64,000 bases of DNA from Amblyomma americanum (GCF_052857255.1 NC_135497.1:346534799-346598798); one strand, 5' to 3'. Shown: positions 31,870 to 43,351, counted from the first letter of the stretch. Notes: a model not told the origin generated them from the sequence alone. Made by a program: numbers and translations.

Positions 31870-33992
31870 GATCTTTCACCAGCCCCATTAATGAAAGGCG
31901 GCCACTGCAGAAACTTCGAGCCAAGCTCAGGCAGCTGCGTAACCGCAACAAGAGGCTGCAAGGACTGCTGCTTCAGCGCCGTCGCATGAAGACCACTGCC
32001 GAATTAGTAGATAGTCTGCGTGAGCATTTAACACCAGCTGTTGCTGCTTTTGTTGAAGCTCAGTTAAAGAAGCACAATGTCAGCAGGTTTGGCCGTCGAT
32101 GGTGCAGCCAAAACAAAACCTTTGCTTTAGGTTTATACTTCCACAGCCCAAAAGGTTACAGATATTGCAGGAAACTCCTGAAACTTCCATCTGTTAGGTC
32201 ACTGCAGCTGTGGCTTGCACGCGTACAATTGAGGGTTGGATTTTACCCTGAAGTTTTTGATTTGATCGAGAAACGGTCAGCGTCTTTTCCACGGCAAGAC
32301 AGGGCTTGCACCATAATTTTTGATGAAATGCATGTTTCAAAGGAGCTGTCGTACAATCCAGTGCCGGACAGATTTGAAGGCCTTGAAGAGTACAGTGCAG
32401 CACAAGGTCCAAATCTTGCAAACAAGGCGCTTGTGTTCATGGCCAAAGGAATATGCACGCCGTGGAAGCAGCCTCTTGGCTACTTCTTTGCAGATAAGGC
32501 AGCGCCTGCAACTGTTCTGTATGACCTCCTCTTCAAATGCCACAAAATGTTGGTTGGAGCTGGATTGCAGCCTGTGGCTGTTGTTTGTGATCAGGGGAAC
32601 CAAAATGTTTCTCTGTTTTCGAAACTTGTGACCCCTGAAAAGCCGTACTTAGGTGTGAATGGTGAACCGCTTTCCTTTATTTTTGATCCACCGCATTTGC
32701 TCAAGTGCTTGCGCAATATGCTCTTCAAGTATGACTTCAGGGTAGGCAGTGACACAATTAAAAGCTCGTACATACGACAGGCTTATGAGAAGGATCGAGA
32801 AATGCAAATTCGGTCCATCCCAAAGTAGAGTGCCCGGCACTTTAATTTAACTTTTGCTTCGAAGATGTCTGTGAAACTCGCAGCACAGGTATTCAGCAAT
32901 CATTGCGCTGCTGCATTGTGCACATTGGTAACATTCCAACAGTTGCCATCAGAGGCTATCCACACAGCCAGATTTGTTGAGAGGATCGATAGACTCTTTG
33001 ACAGTCTAAATACTTCACAGAAGCGGGGAAAGTCTCCGTATGCATCTGCAATTTGTGCAGGATCTGTGCATGAAGAGGTTTTGGAAGAGTGTATTGCAGT
33101 TTTCGAAAACATCGAAGTTCTAGGCTGTGCGCGGCAGCCTCTTTGCATCCGTGGCTTCTGCCAAACTATGAGGGCTGTGCTGCTGTTATGGAACCACCTG
33201 GCCTCTCGCTATGGTTTGACATACCTCCTTACCAGGCACCTGAACCAGGATGCACTTGAAAACACCTTTGCTATTGTTAGGTCGAAATCTGGATCGAACA
33301 GCAACTCGTCTTGCCGGCAGTTTCAAGCAGCATTTAGGCATCTTTTAGTTAGCAACCTTTTCAAACTGTCGGAAAGCAGCAACTGTGCTGAAGACATGTC
33401 TAGCCTTCTAGCCACTCTCCCAGTTTGTTTATCTAAGTCTGCTCCTTCTCTCTGTACAGCTGCCACATCTTTGCCAGTTGCAGTAGAAGTTTTGCCATAT
33501 GATTATCAGTCTCCAATACTAGAGAACAACATTGTCTATTTTGCTGGCTGGCTTGCCTACAAGTTTATGAATGATCACAGGTGTGTTACAGGGCCGCATA
33601 CGTGCGAGGTGAGGCTAGAAAATGCCGCCTTTGCCGATCAGAGCCAAGTTCTCTTGTACTTAAGTGTCAAAAATCCTGGAGAAGGTGACTTTGGGAGCCT
33701 GTCAGTTCCTACACCCTCGTTTGTAGCTTTCATCAATGCTTGCGAGCAGGTTTTTGTCGCATCTAGTTCCAATATTGTGGGAAAAGAACAAGTAGGGCAT
33801 GATCTGTGCATGTTGCTTCATGCCAAGGTAGAAAAATCGCTGACTGTGTGTGGTTATGACGTTTATGATGGTTTGTTTGCCCTGTTCGTCAGGGTGAGGC
33901 TGCATTGGCTTGCACGCAGAAAAAATCTTGAACTGCACAGTCAAACTACTAAACGGAAAGCCACGAAGCAAGCACTGAGGCTAAGCAAATGA
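31870..33992 (+). pseudogene. P-element-type transposase body (exon 6), interrupted by one amber codon
   Basis: Acceptor CGTTGCAG opens about 707 codons. First comes a basic coiled coil (KLRAKLRQLRNRNKRLQGLL), then the RNase H-like transposase. The catalytic residues of P-type enzymes appear kept: FDEMHVSKEL (first Asp), VVCDQGNQN (second Asp) and LNQDALENTFAIVRS (Glu), with FDPPHLLKCLRN and KMSVKLAAQVFS also typical. TAG at 32,826-32,828 interrupts the frame exactly where the family has …PKL…; the frame continues unchanged on both sides, so a single substitution is enough to explain it. With exons 1-5 the protein would be about 900 residues, similar to THAP9. Whether it was a mobile P element or a resident THAP9-like gene is open. 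Insertion of the gypsy element into exon 5 makes normal expression unlikely. Confidence 0.88.
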
Positions 33993-35170
33993 AAAGGATG
34001 CAATTCCCGAGCTGTTGGCTGAATATTTTGTGAAGTTGCAGGCTATTATGCAGCCTGTGCAACAAATCAGCTTAGTCTGGTTTAACGGTTGCAAAGGGTT
34101 TTTTTCTGGTTCACAGCCTGGTTTTATTCTTTTATTTTTTACTTGTGTATTTTGATTTGCTAGGATGTGACGTGGCTGCTCACAGAGGCAACGGTTTAAC
34201 AATGTAGCATCTTTCATCGTTCATTCCACTATGTCATTCTTTTAGGGTACTTTTATGCCATGTACAGCCTGTTCAAGGGTCACCTATGTACTTGTGCAAT
34301 ATCGTCAGATAAAACGCCATACCGATAAAGCGAATGCCTCTGAAAGGAGACTTTCTAGGCAATGGATTAACCTAGTTTCCGTGGCGCTGGGATTAATTTT
34401 TCCACCTGCTCGCCCCCCCCCCCCCCCTGCAGTTCCGTGCTGGCAGGTATAATGAAATCAACCATTGTCATCATAACTACCACTCGGCACCACTGGCTAC
34501 CAGGCCGCCTTTTAGCAGGCTAGTTGCATCTCAGAGTTTTTAGTAGGATCTTTGTCAGCGCAACGAACAGAACAGCGCTGGACTTTTATCTGGCTATATT
34601 GTAGCATACAGTACGCTGATTACATGCTTTACTGCCCCGCGAATGTCCTTGCACTTCACTGTACGCTGTACTTCATGTGTACTTTTGTTGACGTAAAATT
34701 ACTTCAAATTGATCCGGCTAACGACTAGAAGTACTCTGGAGATGGTACGCCGGCTCAATGTATGGTATTTGCTCCTACGTTGAGCACGCTTGAGGGTGCT
34801 AAAGCTGGCTTTAACATTGCCTTGCAGATGTAAACGCACCTGCTATATTCTTTCAGCTGAAGAAATTAAATGTGAAGAATAATCCCAGTGTGCTCTATGG
34901 TCTGTGTTGATGCGCCTACTTATGTCATGTTATGTTTGCTTCAATTGAAGCTGTCGTAGCATTGTTTTCTATACTTTTCAATTTCCTAACTGACAACGTT
35001 CGTGGCACTTCAGGGCTTTTTCCTATCTGCACTGTGACTATTTAGATGATTAGCCAACTTAAACAATACTGCTTGTGCTGCCTGTGACATGTATTTTTTG
35101 TTTGTGTGCCAAGGGTGTGCTTTGTGACTGTATTTGTTTGGTTGCTGCAATAAACAATGAATATGAAACT
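33993..35170 (+). other. Probable 3' UTR of the transposase gene, then unassigned DNA
   Basis: AT-rich, no coding sequence recognised. An AATAAA at 35,149-35,154 is the best poly(A) signal. A C-run of about 16 lies near 34,413. Confidence 0.4.
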
Positions 35171-35269
35171 ATGAAAACCATACTTGCCGTACACTCTATT
35201 GCGAACTGTGCACTTGAGCCAGTGCTTTGTGCATCATACCTTGCATCATACCTTGCTGTACTCAAAAGC

Positions 35270-35360
35270 TGACGTGACGTCATTCTACGTCACGTTTGCG
35301 TAGTTTGCCCCCCAAAATCCAGGGGCGCTGGAGTGCCCACGAGCCGCCATTTTTTGGACC
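35270..35360 (+). promoter_or_regulatory. CRE- and YY1-like motif cluster
   Basis: A full CRE palindrome TGACGTCA (35,275-35,282) is followed by an inverted half copy (TACGTCAC, 35,286) and by GAGCCGCCATTTTTTGG (35,341), a YY1-type site. A second GCGGCGGCCATTTTGA lies at 36,026. This looks like a TATA-less promoter, perhaps for a short frame at 35,333-35,647 with one hydrophobic segment, which I do not recognise. Confidence 0.3.
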
Positions 35361-36165
35361 AATGGGCGTCTATGGAGCCTTCACTACCAGTGTACATCTA
35401 CCTTGTTCTGTCTATATCGGCACTGTACTTTTCCTGGTTGTTGAACAAGAGCTGTAAAAAAAACGAAAAGCTTTTACTCATCCGAACGCCAGTACAGTTT
35501 GTCAGAGGTAAACATATTTTTGAATGCCGGGCTGCCTCTTGGTTGTATAGCCCGCAGCTATTGCTGCCGCTTTTTTGTCTTTGCTCCTATTTCATGCAAG
35601 AGGCATCTAGACGTTCTAAAAGTGGCAACGATTTATTTTCCCCGTAGGGACTGAAATGGAATGCGGGATGAGCAGTACTGGAATGAAAATTATAGCTAAC
35701 AATACTATACAGTATCAGAATGCTAGCGCTTTATTAGGTTGCCGTGAGAGCAACACTAATTCTGACAATGCAACTAGGAAGGTTAACTGCTCATGTTTCG
35801 TTCTAAACTTCTCAAAAAGGTTAACATATGAGCCTTTTTAAGAGATGCGTGATTTCTATGATTTCTAGCCATAATCAGGCGGCAGGAACAAAACACTTTC
35901 TTAGGAACGATGGAGAAATCAATGCGCATTAAAATTTGTTACAGGGGCGGAATTACAGATCGCTCTCAATCGAAACAGTCTCAAAAACAATCTCAATTGC
36001 CCCTCTCTTATTGGTCGGCCGTGAGCGGCGGCCATTTTGATTTTTAACTTCACTGGCTGACGATGTAAACGGCCCAGAAGTGTTGACGTTGCTCACCTAA
36101 TTATGTGAGCGGACTGAGACGATTTTTTGGGATTGGAAAAGGTAGTCTCTAAGTGAGACAGAAAA
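35361..36165. other. Unassigned stretch
   Basis: No recognised gene. It includes an imperfect inverted repeat: GACGATGTAAACGGCCC near 36,060, and its partner, GTTTACATCGTC, near 36,175 at the end of the Penelope element. Confidence 0.35.
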
Positions 36166-36287
36166 TGGTGGCTGTTTACATCGTCGTATTCATAATCATA
36201 ACCAATGGTTCGACGAAAGTTCGTCTGGTCAGGCAGTGTATTAAAGAAAAAGGAATGCGGTCACTGACCATGTCATGAAATTCAAAG

Positions 36288-36322
36288 ACGTTTCGGAACC
36301 TCGTACGGGTTCCTTGATCACT
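36288..36322 (-). ncRNA. Hammerhead ribozyme-like motif of the Penelope element (altered core)
   Basis: On the minus strand: GTGATCA, a stem II hairpin GGAACC-CGTACGA-GGTTCC, then GAAAC-GTC. This is the order core 1, stem II, GAAA, very short stem III, cleavage triplet known from hammerheads of Penelope elements. The canonical core is CTGATGA; here position 3 is G and position 8 is C, a swap that keeps the 3-8 base pair. Stem I (CTAA with TTTG) is weak. Self-cleavage is uncertain. Confidence 0.5.
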
Positions 36323-36347
36323 TAGCGGGACAAGAAATTGTCGCGAC

Positions 36348-36755
36348 TTATATACATAACACGTGGCGCAAGGAGCGTGCGTAGATGGGTGGCATGGTTC
36401 CGTGCACACGGTTCATGGTAGCTGATGTCGATTGGATGATTAGAGATTCCATCAGCCGCCGAGATGACACGTTCCTTTCCTTCGCGATGACAGGGGCGTG
36501 GTCCCAGTCAATCGTATGAGTATGCTCTTGCACATGCTCGGCAATGGCGTTCGTCGTGTGATTATGATTTATTACGTCACGTTTGTGGTCGTTAAGTCTT
36601 CTGGGGAACTTTCCTGTTTCGCCAACGTAAACCTGGGGGCAATCTGCACATGGGATCTGGTGGATGACACCTGGAAATGCTTCAATCGGCAGTTTATCTT
36701 TCACGTTCACGAGCTGGTTACGGGGCTTGCTGGTCGGGATGTGGGCAATGCGCAT
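36348..36755 (-). CDS. Penelope B GIY-YIG endonuclease domain
   Basis: 135 residues with GVIHQIPCADCPQVYVGETG followed by RRLNDH: the GIY-YIG core with Y-V-G in place of Y-I-G, the Cys pair typical of Penelope enzymes, and a His-rich tail (NHNHTTNAIAEHVQEHTH). The frame is intact but separated from the RT by frameshifts and stops. It ends 26 bases before a hammerhead-like motif. Confidence 0.8.
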   Translation of the reverse strand: MRIAHIPTSKPRNQLVNVKDKLPIEAFPGVIHQIPCADCPQVYVGETGKFPRRLNDHKRDVINHNHTTNAIAEHVQEHTHTIDWDHAPVIAKERNVSSRRLMESLIIQSTSATMNRVHGTMPPIYARSLRHVLCI

Positions 36756-36962
36756 GTCCTTTTTTTAAAACACGCGGGACAATGCCTCGCTGATTCCCTG
36801 CACGTAAGGAATGGCAGCACGTGCCTAGAATGTCTTGTTGCTTTGTGTTTCCGGCTGTAAGATCCGCTTCTGAATATTGCAGACAAAGCGACTAGGGTAA
36901 TCGTTATTAGTCAGTTCTCGGTCAATCGTCCTCAGCTCGTTTTGCAATGAATTTTCACCTGA

Positions 36963-37766
36963 TCATATGCATACGGCACGCGTTATTATGGACGATACCA
37001 CCGACATCTTGTGGCCAGCCGGATGACAAGACATAAAATTGAGGTAGCGACCTGTATGCGTAGGCTTCCTATAGACAGAGAAGGTGAGGGCGCCCTCATG
37101 CCTGCGATCCAGTACATCCAGGAATGGCAAACAGCCGTCTTTCTCAAGTTCAAGGGTGAACTGTATATGCGCATTCTGGGCGTTTAGGCTGTCCAGGAAG
37201 CGGGAGACGTCTTGTTCCTTCAAAATTCAGAAGCAGTGGTCTACGTGACGGTAGAAGACCTTGGATGCAGGATTGAAGGAGACTAGTACTTTTTCTTCCA
37301 GGGCTTCCATTACTAAATTTGCCGTTGTAACTGATATGAACGCACCCATTGCCGTGCTTTGTGTCTGCTGAAAGAAACTGCCGCCGTAGGAAAAATAAGT
37401 GTTGCCAAGGCAAAATCTCAGCAGCTCGCAAAGTTGCGGAACGTCGAAGGGTGTGCGGCCAGGGAGACCAGTGTCAGCTTAAATTGCTTTTTCACACGTA
37501 GCTACTGCTAAATCCAGTGGTACGCTAGTCAAAAGCGATGCCAGGTCAAACGAAACCATAATGTCGTCTTCACTCAGCGAGATGCCATGTAACTAAGATG
37601 CAAACGTGGACTAATTTCCGACATGCGTTGATGTCTTACCGGCTAGAGGACTCAACACATGGTGAAGACAGCCTGATAGTCTATAAAGTGGCGATCTGAT
37701 GAAGTCGACAATAGGTCGAAGTGGTACCCCAGGCTTGTGGACTTTAGGCAGGCCGTAAATTGCAGG
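36963..37766 (-). pseudogene. Penelope B reverse transcriptase, inactivated
   Basis: The RT is recognisable across several frames and stops. Downstream of the damaged catalytic box comes a clean stretch, KEQDVSRFLDSLNAQN … CLPFLDVLDRR … VYRKPTHTGRYLNF, the typical Penelope thumb region. The loss of both Tyr and the second Asp at the YVDD box removes polymerase activity. Confidence 0.82.
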
Positions 37767-37769
37767 AGC

Positions 37770-38210
37770 TCAACCGTGTGTACAGAGCAGACGGTAATAA
37801 AGGCTCTTTTGGTGCGGAGGAACGATACATGGAAACTATACATGGGTTACCGCGCGAGCAACGGTGTAGGAGGGTGCATGAAGACAACTTTGACACGCGG
37901 TACGAGTTATTTCGACGCTTCGGCTTAGGAAGGAGACCAAGAAGTCACTGTGTGACGAACTCGACGTTGAACTGGGAGGTGTGCGGGTGAGTGCGCTGTC
38001 AGTGGAGCGTCAGGTTCTATGCGCGCTGCGCTTCTTCGCCACCGGTCTGTTTCAAGGCGCCGTTGGAAATGAAGAAAACGTCGGCGCAACCCAACCGACT
38101 GTGAACAAGTGTTTGCGGCGGGCGGCGGAGACGAATGTCAACATTCGGTCGCAGAAGGGGTGTGCTCGCTTTCTAGGGAGACCCGAAGAGAAGGCTGCGG
38201 CAAAGGAAGA
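37770..38210 (+). pseudogene. PIF/Harbinger (HARBI1-like) transposase fragment
   Basis: Two overlapping frames contain RVHEDNFDTRYELFRRFGLG and then LSVERQVLCALRFFATGLFQ followed by GNEENVGATQPTVNKCLRR. This is the N-terminal helix-turn-helix-containing part of HARBI1-type nucleases. The catalytic DDE region is absent, and a frameshift lies at about 37,980. It abuts the truncated end of Penelope element B. Confidence 0.75.
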
Positions 38211-38289
38211 CTTCCTTTGCTTAAACTTTCGCCGTGCAGGTGTACGAATGTTTTCTGTTAACACACACCTCCCTTTTATGCACCAGTAG

Positions 38290-38965
38290 GCAATCCTACT
38301 CAAGACATCCTGTAATACAATGCAGTCATTCGGAAAGTCAATGACCCTCTACAATACACAATCTTATGCAAGCGGACGAATATTGAAAGCAATGCCAGAG
38401 GAAATGTGATTCAGAAACATAAAAAAGCAACCGTGCGAGCACTGATTCCTGAGGAACACCAGATTATACAATACGTTCTCTTGGTAACTTACCATTTATT
38501 GCTACCCTTTGATTCCTGAAATTCAAGTATTTCTTTATCCAGAAAATAATTTTCTTGTCAGTGCTATACCAAAACAATTTCTACAGGAAAATAGAATAGG
38601 GAGCAACATCAATTGCATTCTTAAAATTAAAGATGACGCGATCTATAGATTACCCTTCATAAAGTGCACTTGTCAAGTCGTAATTTAACTACAGAAGTCT
38701 TTGGGAAAACCACGTTGCTGCTTAATTATTAAGAAATGCATATTCATGTCGTTAATACTAGTGGAAAACACAGGCTCTAAAACTTTGCAACCAATACTTT
38801 TCTAACTGATGGGACGATACTTAGAAACGACGCTGCGAGGGTTGTATTTGTACACGGGCACGATAGTCGCTAATTTCTAGTCAGAAGGCATTTCACATTC
38901 CTCCAAAAATTTAGATAAATAATTTGCGAAAAATTCAGGGGAGCACTTTGTTGACCTAAAGTGCC
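38290..38965 (-). pseudogene. Decayed LINE reverse transcriptase, 3' part
   Basis: The minus strand shows, across stops and frameshifts, VPVYKYNPRSVVSKYRPIS, a 'KAFDKV'-like region, and GKLPRERIV followed by SGVPQ, i.e. the RT core of a non-LTR retrotransposon. The family (CR1/L2 or Jockey) cannot be settled. It is separated from its 5' part by the element at 38,966-39,343. Confidence 0.65.
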
Positions 38966-39343
38966 TTGAGGCGAAAGCCTTTAGCGCGGTGTTGCTGCTT
39001 GGGTCACTGATGTGTGGTTAAGATGTTAATCGAGTACACATTTTTTTTGCATCTTAAACGCAGGAGACTCTGCAGGGTGTTTGGGACGCATCTGTCTGAT
39101 TCGATGCCTTTCTGCAAGCACTCTCCAGCGTCCTGTACAAGGAGAGATGCATATGCTTTGGAAGGAAGTAGCGCAGTGTTAAATAACGAAAAAAAATAGT
39201 AGCGTAGTGTTAGCATGCTCGCCAGCGGAACGGAATGATGGTGGTTTGGATCCCATCGTGCACAAAGATTTTTTGCTTATCGAGTTAAAGAGCGAAACAG
39301 ACGGACAGTCGTGAGCATGAGCCAATAAAGGCTTTCGCGTCAA
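38966..39343. mobile_element. 378-bp inverted-repeat element (MITE-like) inside the decayed LINE
   Basis: TTGAGGCGAAAGCCTTTA at 38,966-38,983 and its reverse complement with one mismatch at 39,326-39,343 bound 378 bases. The ends fall within the decayed LINE, which continues on both sides. No target duplication is obvious, so the superfamily is open. Inside lies a tRNA-like fragment. Confidence 0.65.
39198..39266 (+). repeat. tRNA-like (SINE-type) fragment
   Basis: TAGCGTAGTGTTAGCATGC resembles an A box and GGTTTGGATCCCATC a B box, about 50 bases apart. The fold is imperfect and there is no anticodon arm I would trust, so it is a SINE head and not a tRNA gene. Confidence 0.45.
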
Positions 39344-40024
39344 TATATAGAAAACTCACAAGCATATAAAGTGACAAGAGCTGTTGGTAGATCATCAGAA
39401 CCACACTGCGAACATTCAGGCCTTTGAGCAATAATTCCATTAACATTTGGTTAAATTGTACACAGTGCATAGGATCAATATTAGCTAAACAAAAATTGAG
39501 ATCGATGTTAGAAGTGCTGTGAATGACAGAAAATACAGACGAAAAAAAATTGATTAAATCACTACGGTTTATCAAGACTTTCGGCAGATACGCACCTTTA
39601 TGTTCAGGAGATGTAATCGATATCTGATCATTGGCATTTGTTTTCTTGAATTGCGAAAATTATGAAAATAATGAAAAGTCTTTAGGTTGTTTCGCCACCG
39701 CCCTTACTGCATTTGTGGCACATTTCCACTTTTCTTTCTATGCGCAGAAGGATCGTTTTTATATACCCTGTATGCAGCCAGCCCTTTATATGTGAGACTG
39801 CGCAGAGTTTTGTTGAACCGTGGTTTGCATTTGCTTCAGCGCGACGTCAAGAGCAAACTAGAAACATACTTTTCCCGCAGCTTAAAAGCTTTGGCTTTGA
39901 TTACCTTCCACAACTCGCGCACTGTCATCGTTTCAGACAAGGTCTCAAACACATGAAAGTAGGATTCGAGAGCAGCTGAAATATCAGCTACTGGTGCCTT
40001 TAGCTGGAAACTAAGAAGGCGCAA
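39344..40024 (-). pseudogene. Decayed LINE, region before the reverse transcriptase
   Basis: The minus strand encodes VRELWKVIKAKAFKLREKYV, then the basic CKPRFNKTLRSLTYKGLAAY, then INRSDLINFFSSVFSVI, a layout typical of the segment between endonuclease and RT in CR1-like LINEs. Stops and frameshifts are frequent. Confidence 0.5.
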
Positions 40025-42710
40025 AGAGTGCGCTCAAAGTGGGTAGTCATTGTGTTATAGACGTTTTGCAGAACCGTATCATGGGGGCTGCCACCTTTGA
40101 TCACGTGGTCACGCCGCCATTACACGCCTCCTGACTGCTCGGCGCGCGCCTCGTCGTGACGGCTGCTGCGTCTGGTGGTTCGGTTGCGACAGCCAATGTT
40201 TTGGCCGATACGGTTGTAAAGCAGTGGGATGACAACACTATGGTATGGCCAAAGCTTCAAGGGCATGTGGTAGCCCCAGTTTCATCCCTTCAGGCGAGAA
40301 AACGTGATCGTGCTTCATGTAGCGGAGAGCCGCTCAGCTCGCCCTCTTCGAGCGAATGGATTGATCGCCTCAATGCTTGTCTTTGCATCCGCTGAAGGCT
40401 TCGCTGAATGTGTTTTTATTTGGTTTCGTTTGGTCTAAAACGGCAAGGTTCAGTGCTCCTGCGGCAGCCCAGGTCTTTGTTTTATTGTGTACATTCATGC
40501 AGACACCACTGTATACCGCTCCCATGAACAGCGTACGCATTTGTTGACAACCTGTTAATAGTGCTTAGCAAACCTAAAATATTTTATACTGGATGGCTAA
40601 CACACAAAGCAGGCAAAGATAAATAGACATAAAAACTACCACGGTAGCAGTACCATGCACCAAGGAACCTTCACGAGCTAACGTGCAATCGTTTCGAAAG
40701 ATTCCGCGAAATAATTGGTATAACGCACGCATGGCAACGCGTTCATACTATACAAAGTTGAAAATTAAGTAAGCCTCACATATAAAATTGTGCTACGCTC
40801 CACGCTCGATAAGCGGACATAAAGATGCTGGAGGTATCATTGGTGGTAAGTAATCAGCTTCACTCTGAGCGCTGGCCTGTCGAGTGACTTTTAGTGACTG
40901 TCTCACATGGACGGCGAGGAAGTGACAACCACCCAGCACAGCAGCTGTAACGCAAATGCTTAATTCTGAATATGGTCCGCGAAAACTGCGCTGCTTGGAG
41001 CGAAGGTCAACAGTAGCACCACGACGGCATGTCATACACGGTCTGACGGTGAGCGTTGTCCGTTCGCACCGCTGTGCACTGCTCAATCTACTGTAGCGGT
41101 ATGCAGGGGCGTACGTCGTCATTTTATGTTCCTAATTCCGCCTGGGGCGCTCCTATTACTAATGTCCGCACACCTTACCTTACGAGCAATGGGGTCTCGG
41201 TACACGCGCAGACGCAAATGCAAAGCAAGTGAAAGCATGAAGTGACGGTTTCGGTGGCGTAACAGCTGTTCGTGCGGCTATTTTGTGCACACATCCCTTG
41301 CAAATTTTCCAAAATCAAACCTTTCTTTCTATATTGGCTCTCTAGCGCTGAGCGAGCGGGTTTGTTGCCTTTGCCCGTTCGGAAAGGGTGCATGGCGAAC
41401 GGGCGCGAACAGGGGTAGTACGTCGTTGTGCAGTTCGATTCCATGAAGCTCGCAAACGATCGCATCCCGCACCTTTAACTTTCTGTCGAAATTCTTGAAA
41501 ACCTTAACACAGTACGTATTTCCTCTTTATGTCTACGTCTTCGCAGAAAGAACACATTCTGCCGCATCCCGCGATATTTCTACTGCTGCGCCAAGGCGTA
41601 CACGCCGGCGACTTACGAGGCCCGTAATGGCGCCGTGTTCCGAGCAAGCCTGTTCCGCCATCCGGTCTTACACGGAAGAATCACGTGCTGAAAACGGTGT
41701 ATAGAAGGACGAAAACGTTCATGACGCGAGCGTCGGCCAAATTTCATAAGTGCGCAACCGATATTTTTTCTACCACGAGTCGACGACTGCGCATGGTGCA
41801 TCCATTTGCGTGCTTAGTGGTGCCTGGAAGAGACGAAGCGTTGATACGCGTACCAATTCGAATGACTGGAGCACCATAACTTTCTCACATGTCATTTCCT
41901 TCCAGCACGATTAGGCACGCCATGTGCAGTCCTCATAGCGTAAGGCTTAGCCGCCAGGTGCCGCAGCGGTACATCTAGCGGGCACGCGCTCGTTCTCGAC
42001 ACTTTAGTTGCAAATAATACGTATTTTAACGCGGAATGGACAGAGATTTTTACGATCTTGATGTTTATCTCTCGTGTTAACAGCTGTTTGTGAAGTAGTG
42101 GCGTGTGACGCTTTCTTTTGCTAATCCCAAGCCAAGCGCTGTAAACAAGAAACGTACGTTTTACAGAATAGACACCTTTAGTATACCGTGTACTTTGTTA
42201 CCGGTACCGGTACCAGAGTACCGGGAGCCCCCGCGCAGCCAAAGCGCATGCGCAAGTTGCCTGGACGGCACCAGACGGCAGCATTGGGATCAATCAACGC
42301 TTGCTCACCGGCGGTGGGCACCCTCGGTACTCCGATAAAGGTGGCGGTAATAATGTGCACGGTATGGTAAATGTGTCTAATATGTACCAAAGTATTTACT
42401 GGAGCGCCATGGCATAGTTCCGTTCGCTCAACACTGCTATATTTAAACTTCCGGATTGGCCTCCCGGCTCGTCTGACAACCTTAGAAAAGGCTCAACAGC
42501 GGCTCTAAATTCATTGTTAAAGTTAAGAAACACCCATGGGTGACATTGAAAAAGTTGTTTAGTGTTAATTCTTGCAGTGAAAAAAGACAAGCCATAAAAT
42601 TATTTCCAGAAGAAAAGGAGCGCTAATCTACTGCTCCGCAGTACCGATGGTAATTGAACGCTTTCAAATGAGCTCATATTGTTTCAACCAAAAAAACAAA
42701 ACAAAATTCT
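40025..42710. other. Unassigned stretch
   Basis: No recognised gene or repeat. A 79-codon frame at 40,156-40,395 (MTAAASGGSVATANVLADTV…) follows a GC-rich block and might be a 5' exon, but nothing supports it. A small palindrome (ACCGGTACCGGT) lies near 42,200. Confidence 0.4.
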
Positions 42711-42717
42711 ACTCGCT

Positions 42718-42945
42718 GCCAGTTGCACGGCCTAACCCGACCTGAGTGTGCAGAAATTGTTGGCGGAAAAAGGGAACGGCGGAGTGCAGTTGCGACTGGT
42801 TGGGGCCTCAGCTTGGACGATGATCTAAAGCTTATCGACCAGGTTGCTGAACCAGCTTGGGCAGCTGTAGTTTTGGAATGAGGACCCCACCCATGAGATC
42901 GTCAAGCAACTTTGAAGACCAGTTTCTCAATAAAGTTTATTCTCT
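42718..42945 (+). repeat. 3' tail of an unidentified retroelement
   Basis: A short frame ends LIDQVAEPAWAAVVLE and stop; AATAAAG follows at about 42,930 and the tail runs into CTCTCACC. This layout (coding end, short UTR, AATAAA) fits a 5'-truncated LINE, but I cannot name the family. Confidence 0.35.
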
Positions 42946-43095
42946 CACCAGTGCATACTTCTCTCCATGCTACAAGAGAGGGCACCACGCTGCTGGAGGA
43001 GCTGAGAATTGCACCGGCGAAAAACAGACGACATAGAGGCACCAACAGAACAAGGAACTCCAGGTTCTAAACCCTGGGTTCTCACCTCTTTCCAA

Positions 43096-43351
43096 TGAGG
43101 TTTCATAGCGCGAAGGAACGAAGGGAGAAGACACAAGCGCTCACTACTTCCACTAAACGGTTTATTTGGCACTCACGGGGTTTATAAAGGCACAAACCAG
43201 GTTCTAGAGGGGAAACACATGAAAGGTATCAGGCTCACAGTGTGAAATTTGACAATAGACGTCTCAAAATCCAAAACAAAACTAAACAAAACGCAACCCA
43301 AATAAAACCTAAAAACTGGTATGCACGTTTCAGAAGTTCACACACTATCCT
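43096..43351 (-). repeat. Penelope-like 3' tail, outward-facing (left of gypsy element 3)
   Basis: On the minus strand it contains CCAAATAAACCGTTTAGTGG, then GCGCTTGTGTCTTCTC and TTCGCGCTATGAAACCTCAT, which parallels the 3' UTR of the Penelope element at 25.5 kb (TTTAGT…GCGCTTGT…TTCGCGCT). It aligns as an inverted, diverged copy of 49,625-49,860. Confidence 0.6.

Larger units (their letters stand above)
36170..37766 (-). mobile_element. Penelope-like element B, 5'-truncated and decayed
   Basis: Minus strand. RT begins at GLPKVHKPGVPLRPIVDF (about 37,755-37,700); motif A reads MVSFDLASLLTSVP, and motif B is recognisable (QTQSTAMGAFIS…). The catalytic YVDD has become HVDH and is followed by a stop. 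The GIY-YIG ORF is separate. It is clearly a different, older subfamily than the element at 23.8 kb. Confidence 0.85.

Noticed and set aside
40156..40395. 79-codon frame MTAAASGGSV…
   Set aside because: No domain, no splice support, no neighbouring exons found.
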